From Cynocephalus volans (lineage: Eukaryota > Chordata > Mammalia > Dermoptera > Cynocephalidae): a stretch of 64,000 nt of DNA. The stretch is taken from NCBI RefSeq assembly GCF_027409185.1, contig NC_084472.1, positions 16,850,524-16,914,523 of the forward strand. Direction: 5' to 3'. The notes beneath the pieces were generated by a model. The model did not search any database and was not told where the DNA came from. It saw only the letters and a list, made by a program, of their open reading frames with translations. Position 1 is the stretch's first letter, and every line of letters starts with the position of its first letter. Positions 14,190 to 25,919 of this stretch are shown in pieces. The position numbers and the translations under genes were made by a program.

Positions 14190-14530
14190 TTAAAAAAAAT
14201 AAAATCATAAACAATTTTATGACAATAAATTCAATAACTTAGATGAAATGAGCAAATTCCATGTAAACAAAACTTATCAAAATTAATCTGAATAAATAAA
14301 TCTGAACAGTTCTACATCTATTAAAGAAAATGAATATGTATCTAAAAACTTTGGCACACAAAACAAAATCCAGAATTACACCATCACCATCAACACTAAC
14401 AACAACAACAAAAAGTAACAACACCAGGCCAGAAGATTCAATGGTGAATTTTATCAAACAGGGAAGAAATAAGACCAATCTTACACAAACTCTTTCAGAA
14501 AACAGAGAAAGAAGAAATACTTCCTGCCTA
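14190..14530 (+). mobile_element. L1 ORF2 fragment, sense
   Basis: Frames resemble the segment of L1 ORF2 around ccaggcccagatggtttcac (here ccaggccagaagattcaatg) and cagaaaacagagaaagaaga. It abuts an antisense L1 on its right. Diverged, no intact ORF. Confidence 0.75.
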
Positions 14531-17250
14531 ATTTTTTTGTGGTAAAATACACACTTAACATTTAACCATTTTAAAGTGTATAATTCAGTGGCATTAAGTA
14601 CATTCATAATACTGCACAGCTATGACAGCTTTCTTTACATAACTTTTTCATCACTCGCAGTGAAAATCTCGTGCTGATTAAGTAGTCATTCTCAATTTTC
14701 CCCAACTCCCATTCCCTTCCCACTTCTGGTGACCACTAATCTGCTTTCTCTCAGTATGGATTTGTCTGTTATAGATATTTCATATCAATAGAATCATACA
14801 ACATATGGCTTTTTGTGTCTGGCTTCTTTCACTTAGCATAATGTTTTCAAGGTTCGTACATACTGTAGTATGTATCAGAACTTTGTTCCTTCTTATGGTT
14901 GAATAATATTCCATTGTATAGAATGTACCACATCTGTTGATGGACATTTGAGTTGTTCACACCTTTTGGCTATTGTGAATAGAACTGCTATGATCATTTG
15001 TGTGTAAGATTTTGTTTGAATAACTGTCGTTACATATTTTGGATATATACCTATGAGTGGAATTGATTGGTCATAAAGTAACTCTATGTTTAATTTATTG
15101 AGGAATCACCAAATCATTTTCCATAGGGGCTGCACTATTTTAAATTCTCACAGCAATGTGTGAGGGTTCTGATTTCTCCACATTCTCACCAACACTTGCT
15201 ATTTTCCATTTTTTAAATTATAAAAATCCTAGGAGTGTGAAGTGGTGTCTCACTGTAGTTTTTGATTTGCATTTCCCTAATGGTTAGTGATGTGGAGCAC
15301 CTGTTTATGTGCTTATTGGTCACTTGGGTGTCTTCTTTGGAGAAATGTCTGTTCAAGTCCTTTGCCCAGTTTTTACTTGGTTTGTTTTTTTGTTGTTGAG
15401 TTTTTAGAGTTCTTTATATATTCTAGATACCAGACACTAGTTTTAGCTCTTATATTTAGGTCTTTGATTAACTTTGAGTTAATTTTTATATGTAGTGTGA
15501 GGTAAGAATCCAAATTTATTTATTTATGTTTTGGCATGTGGACATCCAGTCTTCCCAGCACCATTTGTTGAAAGATTCTTTCCCCACTGAATTGTTCTGG
15601 TATCCCTGTTGAAAATCAATTGGCCAGAGATATATGGGTTTATTTCTTGATGCTCGATTCTATTCCATTGACCTATATATCTATCCTGTGCTAGTACCAC
15701 ACTGATTACTCTAGCTTTGTAGTAAGTTTCAAAGTCAAGAAGTGTGAGTCCTGTAACTGTTCCTTTTTCAAGATTGTGCTGGCTATTCAGGGACCCTTGC
15801 AATTCTGTATGAATTTTAGGATTGGCTTTTCCATTTCCACAAAAAATGTCATTGGGATTTTAATAGAGATTGAATTTATAGATCACTTTGGAAAGAACTG
15901 CCATCTTAACAATATTTTCTTCAAATCCATGAACACAGAATGTCTTTCCATTTATTTAGGTCTTCTGTAATTTCTTTCAGCAACGTTTTGTACTTTTTAG
16001 TGTACAAGTCTTGCCCCCTTGGCTAAATTTATTCCTAGGTATTTTATTGTTTTGAAACTATTATAAATTCAATTATTTTCTTATTTCCATTTCAGATAGT
16101 TCATTACTAGTATGTATAAAAATATAAATGACTTTTCTTGGTTGAATTCCATCCTGCAACTTTGCTGAATTCATCTATTAGCTCTAATTGTTTTTTGTGC
16201 ATTCTCTGGGATTTTCTATATATCAGATCATGGTATCTGTTAATACAGATAGTTTAACTTTTTCCTTTCCAATCTGAATATGTTTTATTTCTTTTTCTTG
16301 CATATTTATCTGGCTAGAACTTCCAGTACAATGTTAAATAGAAGTGATAAAAGCAGGAATACTTGTCTTATTACTGATCTTAGGGGGACGTTTTTCAGTC
16401 TTTCATAATTAAGTATAATGTTAGCTGGAGGTTTTACATAGAGGCCTTTTATCGTGTCAAGGAAGTTCTCTTCTATGGGCCGAGCCCGTGGCGCACTTGG
16501 TAGAGTGCGGCGCTGGGAGCGCTGTGATGCTCGCGCCACGAGTTCGGATCCTATATAGGACTGGCCAGTGCACTCACTGGCTGAGTGCCGGTCACGAAAA
16601 GGACAAAAAAAAAAAAAAAAAAAGGAAGTTCTCTTCTAGTCCTACTTTATTAATTGTTTTTTTTTTTTTTAATCATGAAAGAGTGTTGGATTTTGTCAAA
16701 TGCTTTTTCTGTGTCAACGGAGATGATCTTGTGGTTTTTCATTCTATTAATGTGGTGTACTACACTATTGATTTTTGTGTGTTGAACCACCTTTACATTC
16801 TTGGGTTAAATCCCACTTGGTCATGATGTATAATTATTTTAATAGGTTGTCACATTTGGCTTGCTAGTATTTTGTTCAGGATATTTTCATCCATATTTAC
16901 AAAAGACATTGGTCTATAGTTTGGCTTTGGTATCAGGATAATGGTGGCCTCTTAATATGAGTTAGGACACATTCTTTCCTCTTCTATTTTTGGAAGAGTG
17001 TGAGAAGGATGGATGTTAATTCTTCTTTAATTGTTTGATAAAATTCACCAATGAAGCCATGTGGTCCTGGGCTTGTTGGGAGGTTTTTGATTACTGATAC
17101 AATCTCTTTACTTGTTATAGGTCAATTCAGATTGTCTATTTATTCTGAATCAGTTTTGGTAGTTTGTGCATTTCTAGGAATTTGTCCACTTCATCTAGGT
17201 TATCTAATTTTTTGGCTTTTGTTTGCCTCACTGTTACTTTCTTATCAGGT
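14531..17250 (-). mobile_element. Antisense L1, 3' UTR to ORF2 upstream of RT
   Basis: About 2.7 kb of decayed LINE-1 lies on the minus strand. From right to left it shows the pre-RT segment (LDNLDEVDKFLEMHKLPKL), the RT segment (KPPANIILNYERLKN, LLFNIVLEVLARA), C-terminal ORF2 (FETYYKARVISVV, DRYIGQWNRIEHQEINPYI) and the 3' UTR. Frames are broken by stops. A SINE at 16477-16621 interrupts it. It is 5'-truncated, since no endonuclease region was seen. Confidence 0.9.
16477..16621 (+). mobile_element. CYN-related tRNA SINE, gggccgagccc subtype
   Basis: The body begins gggccgagcccgtggcgcac, carries an A-box-like and a ggttcgga B-box-like motif, and ends in a linker (gagtgccggtcacgaaaa) and an A tail. 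Exact 17-bp target-site duplications (aaggaagttctcttcta) lie at 16459-16475 and 16622-16638. It interrupts the antisense L1 at 14531-17250. Other copies of this subtype are at 48938, 54411 and 56871. Confidence 0.92.
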
Positions 17251-17789
17251 GGCAGCAGTGTGTTCAATTGACTTGCAGTGTTTTCAGAAAATGTCCTACA
17301 TGTATTTGCTTCTCTGCCCTGAGAAAATACAGAATCAGGCAAAACAAAGGCAGATTCCTTGTGTCAGCCCTTTAGGGAATCCACAGACAGGTCAAAAGAG
17401 ACAAATAATTCCTTGAGAACAGGGTCTGCTCTGCTTCCTCTGAGACCAGGTACTTATACCTGGAACATGGGCTGCCATCTTCAAAGACTGCTGCCATGCT
17501 GGGAAGGGGGTGGGGCAGGGCTAAGTTAAAACTCCACAAAGTTCTCCTACCAGGGTGCAGTAGCCTTTCTCCTGGCTAAGCATTTGTTTGCTTTCTGTAA
17601 ATATTTATCTTCCAGAGTTGTGATAAGGTTGATTATGACATCTTCTGCCAGATTCTTCAGTGTTTCTGGAGAGGTACCTTTCCCACCTTTTTCACTGACA
17701 TCCTCCTGACTCATTTATGACACTAGCCAAATACCTGATACTGAACCTCAAAGGGTTATTACAAAAAAAGACATTACACCCCAATATTG
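17251..17789. other. Unassigned sequence between two L1 fragments
   Basis: Includes a GC-richer piece (17400-17580). It might be L1 5' sequence or single-copy DNA. Not identified. Confidence 0.4.
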
Positions 17790-18135
17790 CCCCATCAGAT
17801 AACCATTAAATTAACAGAATAATGAAGAAAAAATAAAATAAAATGTTCATCTCAAATAGGTGCAGAAAAAAGATTTGGTGAAATTCGACATCCACTTATG
17901 ATAAAGACTTTCAGCAAACTAGGAGGGAACCTTCTCAACCTGATAAAAGGCATTTACAAGAAACCTCCAGCTAAAATCATAGTTAACGGTAAGAGACTGT
18001 CTGCTTTCCCTATAAGATTAGGAACAAGGCACGGAAGTCCACTGTGACCATTTTATCCAACATTGTAATAGAATCCCCCTAGACAGTCTAATAAGATAAG
18101 AGAAATAAAAGGCATAAAAATTGGAAAGTAGTTAT
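17790..18135 (+). mobile_element. L1 ORF2 reverse-transcriptase fragment, sense
   Basis: The DNA matches the L1 RT region (cctcaacctgataaaaggca, agctaaaatcatagttaacg, aggaacaaggcacggaagtc). It covers a part of ORF2 also present in the antisense copy to the left, so it is a separate insertion and not a 5' inversion of that one. Confidence 0.82.
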
Positions 18136-18144
18136 TATAAACTG

Positions 18145-18410
18145 AGTTGTACTCCTTCCCAATTCACATGTTGAAGTCCTAACAATACCCAATATACCTC
18201 AGAATGTGACTGCATTTGGAGGTAGGGCCTTTAAAGAGGTAATTAAGGTTAAATGAGGTCGTATGGGTGGGCCCTGACAGTGTATGCCTGGTGTTCTAAG
18301 AAGAGGGAGAGACACTAGACATGCACACAGAGAAAAGGCCACGTGAGGACACAGTGAGAAGGCGGCCATCAGAAAGGCAAGGAGAGAGGCCTCGGGGGGA
18401 CTCACTAAAA
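18145..18410 (+). mobile_element. MLT1-type MaLR LTR, 3'-truncated
   Basis: The sequence shows hallmark motifs of this LTR group: cacatgttgaagtcctaac, gaatgtgactgcatttggag, gggcctttaaagaggtaatt and gaggacacagtgagaaggcg. The usual end with an AATAAA and gccacccag was not found. Confidence 0.8.
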
Positions 18411-18434
18411 AGAAGCATGAGAAAACTTTCAGGG

Positions 18435-18570
18435 ATGATGGAAATGTATTAGATCTTAATTGGGGTGGTGGTTTCACGGGTATATACAATCGTCGAAACT
18501 TATCAAAGTGTTCATTTAAGACCTGTGCAATTTTACTGTATATAAGTTAAATCTCAACTAGAATAAAAGC
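18435..18570 (+). mobile_element. Old L1 3' UTR fragment, sense
   Basis: The motif series ggggtggtggtttcacgggt, acttatcaaagtgttcattt and caattttactgtatataagt is typical of older mammalian L1 3' ends. Confidence 0.7.
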
Positions 18571-18789
18571 AAATGAACCCCCTCCCCTCCCAGTTTTCTT
18601 GACTCCGAAGGCAGTGCCTTTTTATGACCCCACTTTACTGATTTCTGTTTGAATTACCACTCAATCACCATAAGGACTTTGAAGAGACAAGTACATATTT
18701 TGCTTAAATCACTAAATCACTGCAGGCAGTGAAGTTGAAAGGTCTAACTGATTAGGTCCTTATTTTGGGAACATGGGACAAGGATATAA

Positions 18790-18955
18790 CATTACGTTAA
18801 TTTGTTCAACAGATATATAATGATTACCTATCACGTGTTAAGCAATGTTCTAGAAGATGGGGAAACAACAGTGAACATATGGAGCTTATATTGCAGTGGG
18901 CGAAGACAAAACATGTATAACGAGTAAATAAATTATACAGTATTTTGAGATATTT
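18790..18955 (-). mobile_element. L2 3' end, antisense
   Basis: Gttcaacagatatataatga, gcaatgttctagaagatggg and acagtgaacatatggagctt match the reversed L2 3' end. Confidence 0.72.
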
Positions 18956-21900
18956 CTTTCCATTTTAGAGGATAGAAAATGTAGACCCTCTCTCTGGTTT
19001 AAGTGACAATACTCTATACATAGCAACTTCAACTCTTAACACTAGTCTCTTGCATTTGAATTCCTGTTTTTAGTGGACTGGGCAGGACAATTTATTCTAC
19101 ATGTTTGGGTTTATTCATAGCCATCTACCATGCTAGTATTCTGTGTGCTGCTGATAAAGACATCAACTTTTAGCATACCTTTTGGCTAAGACTTCTGGGA
19201 ATCAGAAGTAATATCTTGTGGCACTTTTTCTTATGATTAAATATATAATAATTACAATGATGGTAGTAACAAAAGAAACATACATAAATGCTCCTTAGAG
19301 GAAAGATGGAAATGGTTTCTGAACTTTGGATACTCCAATTTGTTTATTTTTTAAATCATGTCACCTATTTACACATCTTGGGCTGTGACGAGCACTCATA
19401 TCATTGCAAGCACAGGCTCACTTAGAGGAAAAAACAGGAGCTTCAGAGATTATGCCTCACTTCAGTCAAGTCTACAATAATCCTCTTCCAGTAGAAAGAA
19501 AACATGAGTATGGTTAACCACTCAAGGGACTTCAACCAGTGGTAGCTGTTTTATAAGATTATATAATCTAAGAAAAACCCAAAAACAAAATAAAGGGCAT
19601 TGTCAATACAATGAGGTAAATACAAATTAGTTTAGGTTCAGCCTCTCTCAAAGAATTAAGGGAATTTAGAGATCCATAAAAGAGGAACAAACAGGGGATA
19701 GGTGCTTTGGAATGGCTTTACAGCTTGACTTAGGGATGGGCAATGCCAAGCCCCAAGGTCTAACGTTTCAGTTCTGGAACATGCGTACTCAGGGCATCAA
19801 AACCTCTGCTAGCTCATCAGCATAATGAGAAAAAAAAAGCCCTCAGCTTTGAGGGCTCTTATAAAATGGAATCAGTGATTTCTCAGGAAGGGGAGGTTCT
19901 AGGCAAGCTGGGAGAGACTTTTACTGCTGCATGGAAGAAAGACAGAGGAATGAATGAAGATTGGGTGCTTCCAGATTTATACCTTTTAAAAGTTCTTGAC
20001 CCAAGTTTAGATTTTACCAAGTAGTGCCTCCCTGTTCCACACAGCTCAATAAAAGCAGCTAAAATATAACATCCCAAGCACTGAGAATAAAAACAGTTCA
20101 TATGTCAAGTGCAATTCTGACAATACTGTACATATTTTTGCTATCACAAGGTTATTTCTTGAGAAAAGAGTCTGGCAGAATGGTGAGGAGATTAGAAGAG
20201 GTAAAGGAGCGAGAGACTGGTAATAAAGAGTAATGGTCCTGCTGTGAATGTCCTATGCAGTACTTAATGATTAAAGGGCAACAGCAAAGGAAACAAAGGA
20301 AATAAAACAAAGGAAGACTGGTTGATTCGCTCAGTAAGTTAGAGTGTGGTATTATAATACCAAGGTCAAGAGTTCAGATCCCCATATCAGCCAGCTGCCA
20401 AAAAAAAAAAAAACCTGGAAGAAAAATACATTGAAAAATTCAGGTACAATAAAGAGGAAAAAGCAGTTAAGGAGACACTAAACCAAGCAGTGTAACTTAG
20501 GCAATTAGTGCTAGGTCATTGGCTTTACGATAAACAGGGTATCCAAACCTACTGCAGCATACTTGGAAGCTTTATATCTCCCATTTGGTTAGGTGCCACA
20601 GCAAATGCCAATGCAATAACTTTGCCCTGGAGTGTAATCTGCATATAGCAGCTCTGCAATGGGTAGAATGGCTCAAAGGGGCAATTTTAGCACCTTCAAT
20701 GATCAAGTAGACCATGATTTTGTTAATGGCTCCATATTAGAATAAAAGAAGAAAAAAATACAAGACAGTCTTTTTCATGAGCAGAAAAGAAAGTTAATAG
20801 TTCCTGTGAATACCTTAAAATTCTTTTAGAAAGATGGAAAAGTTTCTTTCTTTCTTTCTTTTTTTTTTTTTACTACAACACTACAACCTTTCCCCATGTG
20901 CCCAAAATGGGGGGGTAGGGGGGTACTAATGAAAAAATAAAGCCGTGAGTGAAAACTGTTCCTGAAAACTTTGCAGAATTCTAACAGCTTTCTCTCATTT
21001 AAATTGATTATAGCAACATTATAAAATGACTACTAGGATTCATTGTGCACAACAGAAAGTGCTGAAATGTCAGCAGTCTATACAGCAAAAAGTAATGGGT
21101 TCTGAACCCCTGTTAGTCAAAAATGATTTTGTTTCAAATTAGAAATCGATATTCTTTGGACAAGCCCTTTCCAGGTTTCTGGCTTCTGTAGCTGGGTATG
21201 GGAGAGATTAACCTCCTCCACAGCAAGGGCTGGCTTGATGATACATTTCTCAAAGTGCCTTTTCAATTTCTGCTTTCTAATGTTGCTGTGGTCTTAACCA
21301 ATAACAAGTTATTTGTCCCTTTGCTATTACACTATGTTTTTCTCATTTTGCCATTTTATTTTAGTGCTGACACTCAACACAGATTTGTTGACAAGTTAAC
21401 AGACAACCATGCTCTGTAAGGCACACCAATTTTGGCTATTTTACACCAATTTTGACTGGTTCTTTGCTTTCCAAAGTGCAATGACTAAGAATAGAAGAAT
21501 CTGAAGTAAGAGTTTCCCATCTGAAGGACTACTAACGGAGAAAGTAGATTCTAACTTATACAGTAAGCTTCCTTCAATTTCATTTTTGTTTTTGGAAACA
21601 AAAGTCTAAAAGGAAACTTCTGAGTTGTCCTAAAGTAACAGAGGTCTATAGAACTTTTGACTTACGTTAAAAAAAAAATGTACTTTTGTTTTTGTTTCAA
21701 ATTGTGAATAGTCTCCCTTCTGAAGTTTGGACTAATTATCATCTCAATTATCTGGGAAAGGATTACACAATTTCTAGGTTAACCATAATTAAAATCAAAA
21801 AGCATGACAAAGCTGGCAGCAGGTAAGAAAAGGCAGGGAGAAGCAGGCAAGATCTTCTCATAAAGCAATACCCAATTTTCAAATAAATAAATGTAAGAGT

Positions 21901-22194
21901 ATGGTTAGAGAGATTGTGGAGAAGTTGGTTGCTTAACACCAGAGGTCCTGGAAAGAAAGGTCCTAGCCCAGTGGAAAAAGAGGTAAATAAGAAGAAAATA
22001 TGGAATAATGGTTGAGAACAGGAAAAAAAAAGATGTCTGGAAAAGAGGTATGAGCAGAAGGAAGCTCAGAGACCTTTCTGACGATTTGTTCCTGTACATC
22101 TCTTCTGTACAACGAAGCTCAGACTTGCTCCATTCTCTTCCAAAGTCCTTACTTTAAGAATGCCTGGATGGAGTAAGCCAAAAGCTTAAGAGAA
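18956..22194. other. Intergenic, one SINE, otherwise unassigned
   Basis: Apart from the SINE at 20316 and a (tttc)n/T run at 20847-20872, no family or gene was recognised. Confidence 0.5.
20316..20413 (+). mobile_element. CYN-type monomer SINE
   Basis: The single tRNA-Ile-like unit has gattcgctcagtaagttaga as its A-box region and gttcagatcccc as its B-box region, followed by ccagctgcc and an A tail. Confidence 0.85.
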
Positions 22195-22718
22195 AGAGAG
22201 AAGCCTTTTTTCCCTCTCTGTGGAGGCATCTCAGAGAGCTGCAGTGGTGGTGGCAATGGGTGTCCGGTTTGCTGCTCTGGAGTGTGGTATTCTAACTGGA
22301 GCAGGTGCAGCAGCACTCAGCTTTGGCCCAGCAGTAGCAGCAGAGGCTCCAGGAACTCAAGCTGTCTAGAGCTTGTGAGCCCTTGCTCTTTTGGCTGTTG
22401 CTACTGTTGAACACCTAGAGTGTCGGCTGCAGTATTGGCTTCTGGCTTCCTGCCTATTGGTGGTAAATGTTCCAACATCAGCAGCCTGAAAGGGCCAGTG
22501 ACAGTAGTCCCTGGGTAAAACTATTTTGCCTTTCATTCTTCCAGCCTAAAGGGTTGGAACAGCTTGCTATAGTTACTAATCTCTAGGTAATCTCACATGT
22601 TCCCTTTTTGCTCTTAATTAACCCTTCCAATATATTTGTAATCTATTTCCTGTGTTAACTTCTGTGTTTGAAATAAACTGGAGAGGATGCTGCTTTTGTG
22701 ATTGGATATTGACTGATA
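22195..22718 (+). mobile_element. Probable ERVL-class LTR
   Basis: Around 500 bases end in an AATAAA signal (gtttgaaataaactgg) followed by a gattggatattgactgatac terminus like that of ERVL/MLT2-type LTRs. The 5' boundary is uncertain and no internal retroviral sequence was seen. It lies directly left of an L1. Confidence 0.5.
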
Positions 22719-22988
22719 CAAAGTCTATATAACATTATTTGCAGTTGATATGATTTTTTTAACCCATATACCCAAGAGAATCAATGTAGAAGCAAAATGA
22801 ACTAAGAGTTCAATAAGGGAATGGATAAAAAATAAATATAAAAAAATTAATAGCTTTGTTGTAAACAATGTAGAAAAAAGAGCCCATTTACAATAGTATA
22901 AAAACTATAGAAAGTTTTAATAAACCTAATGAGAAACATGCAAAACTATGTGAAAAATCTTTAGAAATATAATGAAGCACATATAATG

Positions 22989-23207
22989 AAGGCTGTCTAA
23001 AGGAAGAAATAAAGCATGCCTAAGGTGATCTGTGCATGTTAGTACATTAACAGGGGAATGGTTAAATAAACCACAGTATGTCTATATTTTGGAATGCATA
23101 GGTTAAAAAGAATGGAAGAATGAACTAGACTCACATAGAAGTAACTCCAAGACACAGTGGATATTTTTACACATTTGTTTATATTTATTTATTTATTTAC
23201 TTTTGGC
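22989..23207. repeat. 219-bp duplicated block, copy 1 (likely source)
   Basis: This block is identical in length to 36348-36566 and differs at only about 4 of 219 positions (roughly 98% identity by eye). Most of it (about 180 bp) is the 3' part of an old + strand L1-like element. The last 38 bp are the AT-rich tail of the minus-strand CYN SINE that begins at 23170. Because copy 1 keeps the complete SINE with both target-site duplications, it looks like the ancestral arrangement. The surrounding repeats are much more diverged, so the duplication is recent. Confidence 0.9.
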
Positions 23208-23290
23208 AGCTGGCTGGTAAGGGGATCCAAATTCCATGACCGAGGTGTTATGAGGCTATGCTGTAACCAACTGAGCTAACTGGAGAGCTC
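23170..23290 (-). mobile_element. CYN-type monomer SINE with perfect TSD
   Basis: The minus-strand tRNA-Ile-like body has a long (taaa)n tail. Its 17-bp target-site duplications (cacagtggatattttta) lie at 23153-23169 and 23291-23307. Its tail and 3' flank form the 219-bp block duplicated at 36348. Confidence 0.92.
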
Positions 23291-23534
23291 CACAGTGGAT
23301 ATTTTTAAAAACACAAAAATAGGTATAGTATTTTAAAATTTATTTTTAAAAATCCAAACAAAATTTCTGTATACTAGGTACACATACACATTTTGTATTA
23401 AGTAAATTCATAGAAAAATGTATGGAGGAGTACACAGTAATGATTATCATCTTTGGGTAGGAAGGTTAGATTGTGGGGTAACTTTTTACCCTATATGCAC
23501 CTGTATTTTAAAACAGGTCTTATAATAAATATGT

Positions 23535-25010
23535 AACTTAAAAACTGGTCTAGAGAATGAGAAGACAAGCCAGACTAGGAGAAAATATTTGCAAAAGACA
23601 CATCTGATAATTATTATCCAAAATATACCAAGAGCTTTTAAAATTCAATGATAAGAAAACAATAGATACCTCACCAAAGAAGATATATAGACAGCAAATA
23701 AGCACATGAGAAGATGCCCCACATTATGTCATTAGGTAAATGCAAATTAAAACAATAATGAGATACCACTAAACACCTATTACAAAGGCCAAAATCCAAA
23801 ACACTGACAACAGCAAATGCTGACAAGGATGTGGAGCAACAGGAACTATCATTCATTTCTGGTGGTAACGCATCATGGCACACCAACTTTGGAAGACAGT
23901 TTGGCAGTTTCTTACAAAACTAGCATACATACTCTTACCATATAATCTAACAGTCATGTTCCTTGGTATTTACCCGAAGAAGTTTAAAACTCACGTCCAC
24001 ACAAAAACCTGCATGCGTATGTTTACAGCAGCTTTATTCATAACTGCCCAAACGTGGAAGCAACCGAGATGTCTTTCAGTAGGTGAATGGATAGTGTGGT
24101 ACCTCCCTACATTGGAATATTATTAGGCACTAAACCAAAATGAGCTTTCAAGGCATGAAAAGACATGGAGGAACCTAAATGCATATTACTAAGCAAAAGA
24201 GGCCAGTCTGAAAAGGCTGCATACTCTGTGATTCCAACCATATGACATTCTGGAAAAGGCAAAACCATGGAGACTGTAAAAACATCAGTGATGGCTAGAG
24301 GGAGAAATGAATAGGTGGAGCACCTATTTAGGGCAGTAAAACTATTCTGCATGATACTACAATGGTGGATAGATGTCATTATACGTTTGTTAAAAGTCAT
24401 AGAATGTACAACACTGTGAGAGATAATAATGCCTGGTTCCCGTGACCAGCCTGGGGGATATTGATAATGGAGGAGCTGTGCCTATGTGAAGGTAGGGCTG
24501 TGTATGGCAACTCTCTGTTATTTTCTGCTCAATTTTGCTGTGAATACAAAAGTGCTCTAAAAACTGAAAAAAAACAAAAACAAAAAAACCCCCCGTGTTT
24601 CACCTATTCAACATTCTACCCCCACCATGATAATCTGTGACAACCACTGATCTGTTTACTGTCTGTATTTAAACTTAACTTTATAGAGAGTAGAACTGTG
24701 GTTACTAGAGGTTGGGAAGAGGGGAAAGGAGGAGGGAATGGGGGAGGTTGTTTAATGGACACAAAACTACAGCTTGATAGAAAAAATAAGTTCTAGTGGT
24801 GTAGTACAGTAGGCCTTGGTATCAATAATTAACAATTATTTACTGTATGTTCTCAAATGTCTAGAAGAGAGGAGTTCAAATGTTCTTATCACAAAGAAAT
24901 GAGAAAGTTTTGCGATGATAAATACACTAATTATCCTGACTTGATATATAACTTTGTACCCTAAAAATATATACAAGCAAAATGTGCCAATTAATAAATA
25001 AATTCCTTAA
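23535..25010 (+). mobile_element. L1, end of ORF2 and 3' UTR, sense
   Basis: The end of ORF2 is recognisable (aagatatatagacagcaaat, gagataccactaaacaccta, tgacaaggatgtggagcaac). It continues through the 3' UTR (agaactgtggttactagagg, tagaagagaggagttcaaat) and ends in ttaataaataaattc. Stops break all frames. Confidence 0.88.
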
Positions 25011-25130
25011 GACAACAATAAAAAACTTTTAAAAATAATTTTATAAAAGATTTTTTAATAAATTGATTGGACTTTATTAGATGGTGCTTTCTCTGAAAGA
25101 GTGTCTTTCACCTTAAAAAAGTTATAGTTG

Positions 25131-25279
25131 GGGCCAGCCCGTGGCTCTCTTGGGAGAGTGCGGTGCTGATAGCACCGAGGCCGCGGGTTTGGATCCTATA
25201 CAGGGATGGCCGTGAGCGTGGTGCGGTTGACACCAAGCCAAGGGTTGCAATCCCCTTACCGGTCCAAAAAAAAAAAAAA
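25131..25279 (+). mobile_element. CYN-type dimeric SINE
   Basis: The element begins gggccagcccgtggctctc. The first tRNA-Ile-like unit reads through gcggtgctgatagcaccgag, a ggatcctatacaggg linker joins it to a second unit, and it ends in ccttaccggtccaaaa plus an A tail. It lies about 1 kb upstream of SEH1L exon 1. Confidence 0.88.
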
Positions 25280-25919
25280 GCTACTTTATCACGTCTTACA
25301 TTCTTGGCATTCCTGGCCATAATCCAAAATGTAAGCCCTTTCTGCAGGCTCAGTTTTGAATTTTTTCCTGGACTGGGTTAGTTTTCGCTAACCCAGTCTT
25401 CCACTGTTTCCCATCCTACCTCACGTTTTAACAATGCCCTCCGGAATGCCTTTCCCTGGTAAACAAAATCCCCTAAATCGTTAACCTCTTTGAAGAACGT
25501 TCCTCTACTTCCTGATTTTGACTGAATCCTTGATCTGAGGACTCTTCACAGGCCTCCTGTCCCGGGGTTTTCTGCTCATTTCACTTATTTCTACAGTGGG
25601 ACTCTGGCTCCAGGAGTCCAATTCACTTCAGTTCCTGCCCTCCCCCCCACGTAACCTGCTTCTCCACGGAGAACTTTCTGACTTTTAATATTTATTCAAC
25701 CTCCACCAATCTTTTTTTTTTTTTTTTTATCACCCCAAGCCTGTTCCACCTGTGGAATCTTTCAACAGTTTGGCCACTACTGTGGATCCTTCTCTCTCCG
25801 ACCTCCGTACACCCTCGCCTTCTCCCTCTCAGCTCCATCCCCCGCGCCTTCACTTTCCAGCTACTGAGCCTGGACTCTTTAGGTCCTCCCTGGCTTCTCC
25901 CTGCTCTTTGGAGCAGAGC
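25280..25919. other. Promoter-proximal upstream region
   Basis: GC rises towards the CpG island. A T run lies at 25712-25729. Pyrimidine-rich sequence (ccgacctccgtacacc) precedes the island. No exon on either strand was recognised. Confidence 0.5.

Larger units (their letters stand above)
22719..23530 (+). mobile_element. Old L1 pieces, sense, hosting SINE
   Basis: 22719-22985 resembles L1 ORF2 (gcagttgatatgattttttt, gagcccatttacaatagtat). From about 23030 a different old L1 3' section follows (gggaatggttaaataaacca, ggaatgcataggttaaaaag). A CYN SINE interrupts it at 23170-23290. Confidence 0.7.

Noticed and set aside
14531..18135. Opposed L1 halves as one 5'-inverted (twin-primed) insertion
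   Set aside because: The sense fragment at 17790 covers an ORF2 region already present in the antisense copy, so they are separate insertions.
20316..20413. Possible functional tRNA genes among the tRNA-like sequences
   Set aside because: All are SINE bodies with A tails and broken cloverleafs, and the tRNA-Arg piece lacks its 3' half.
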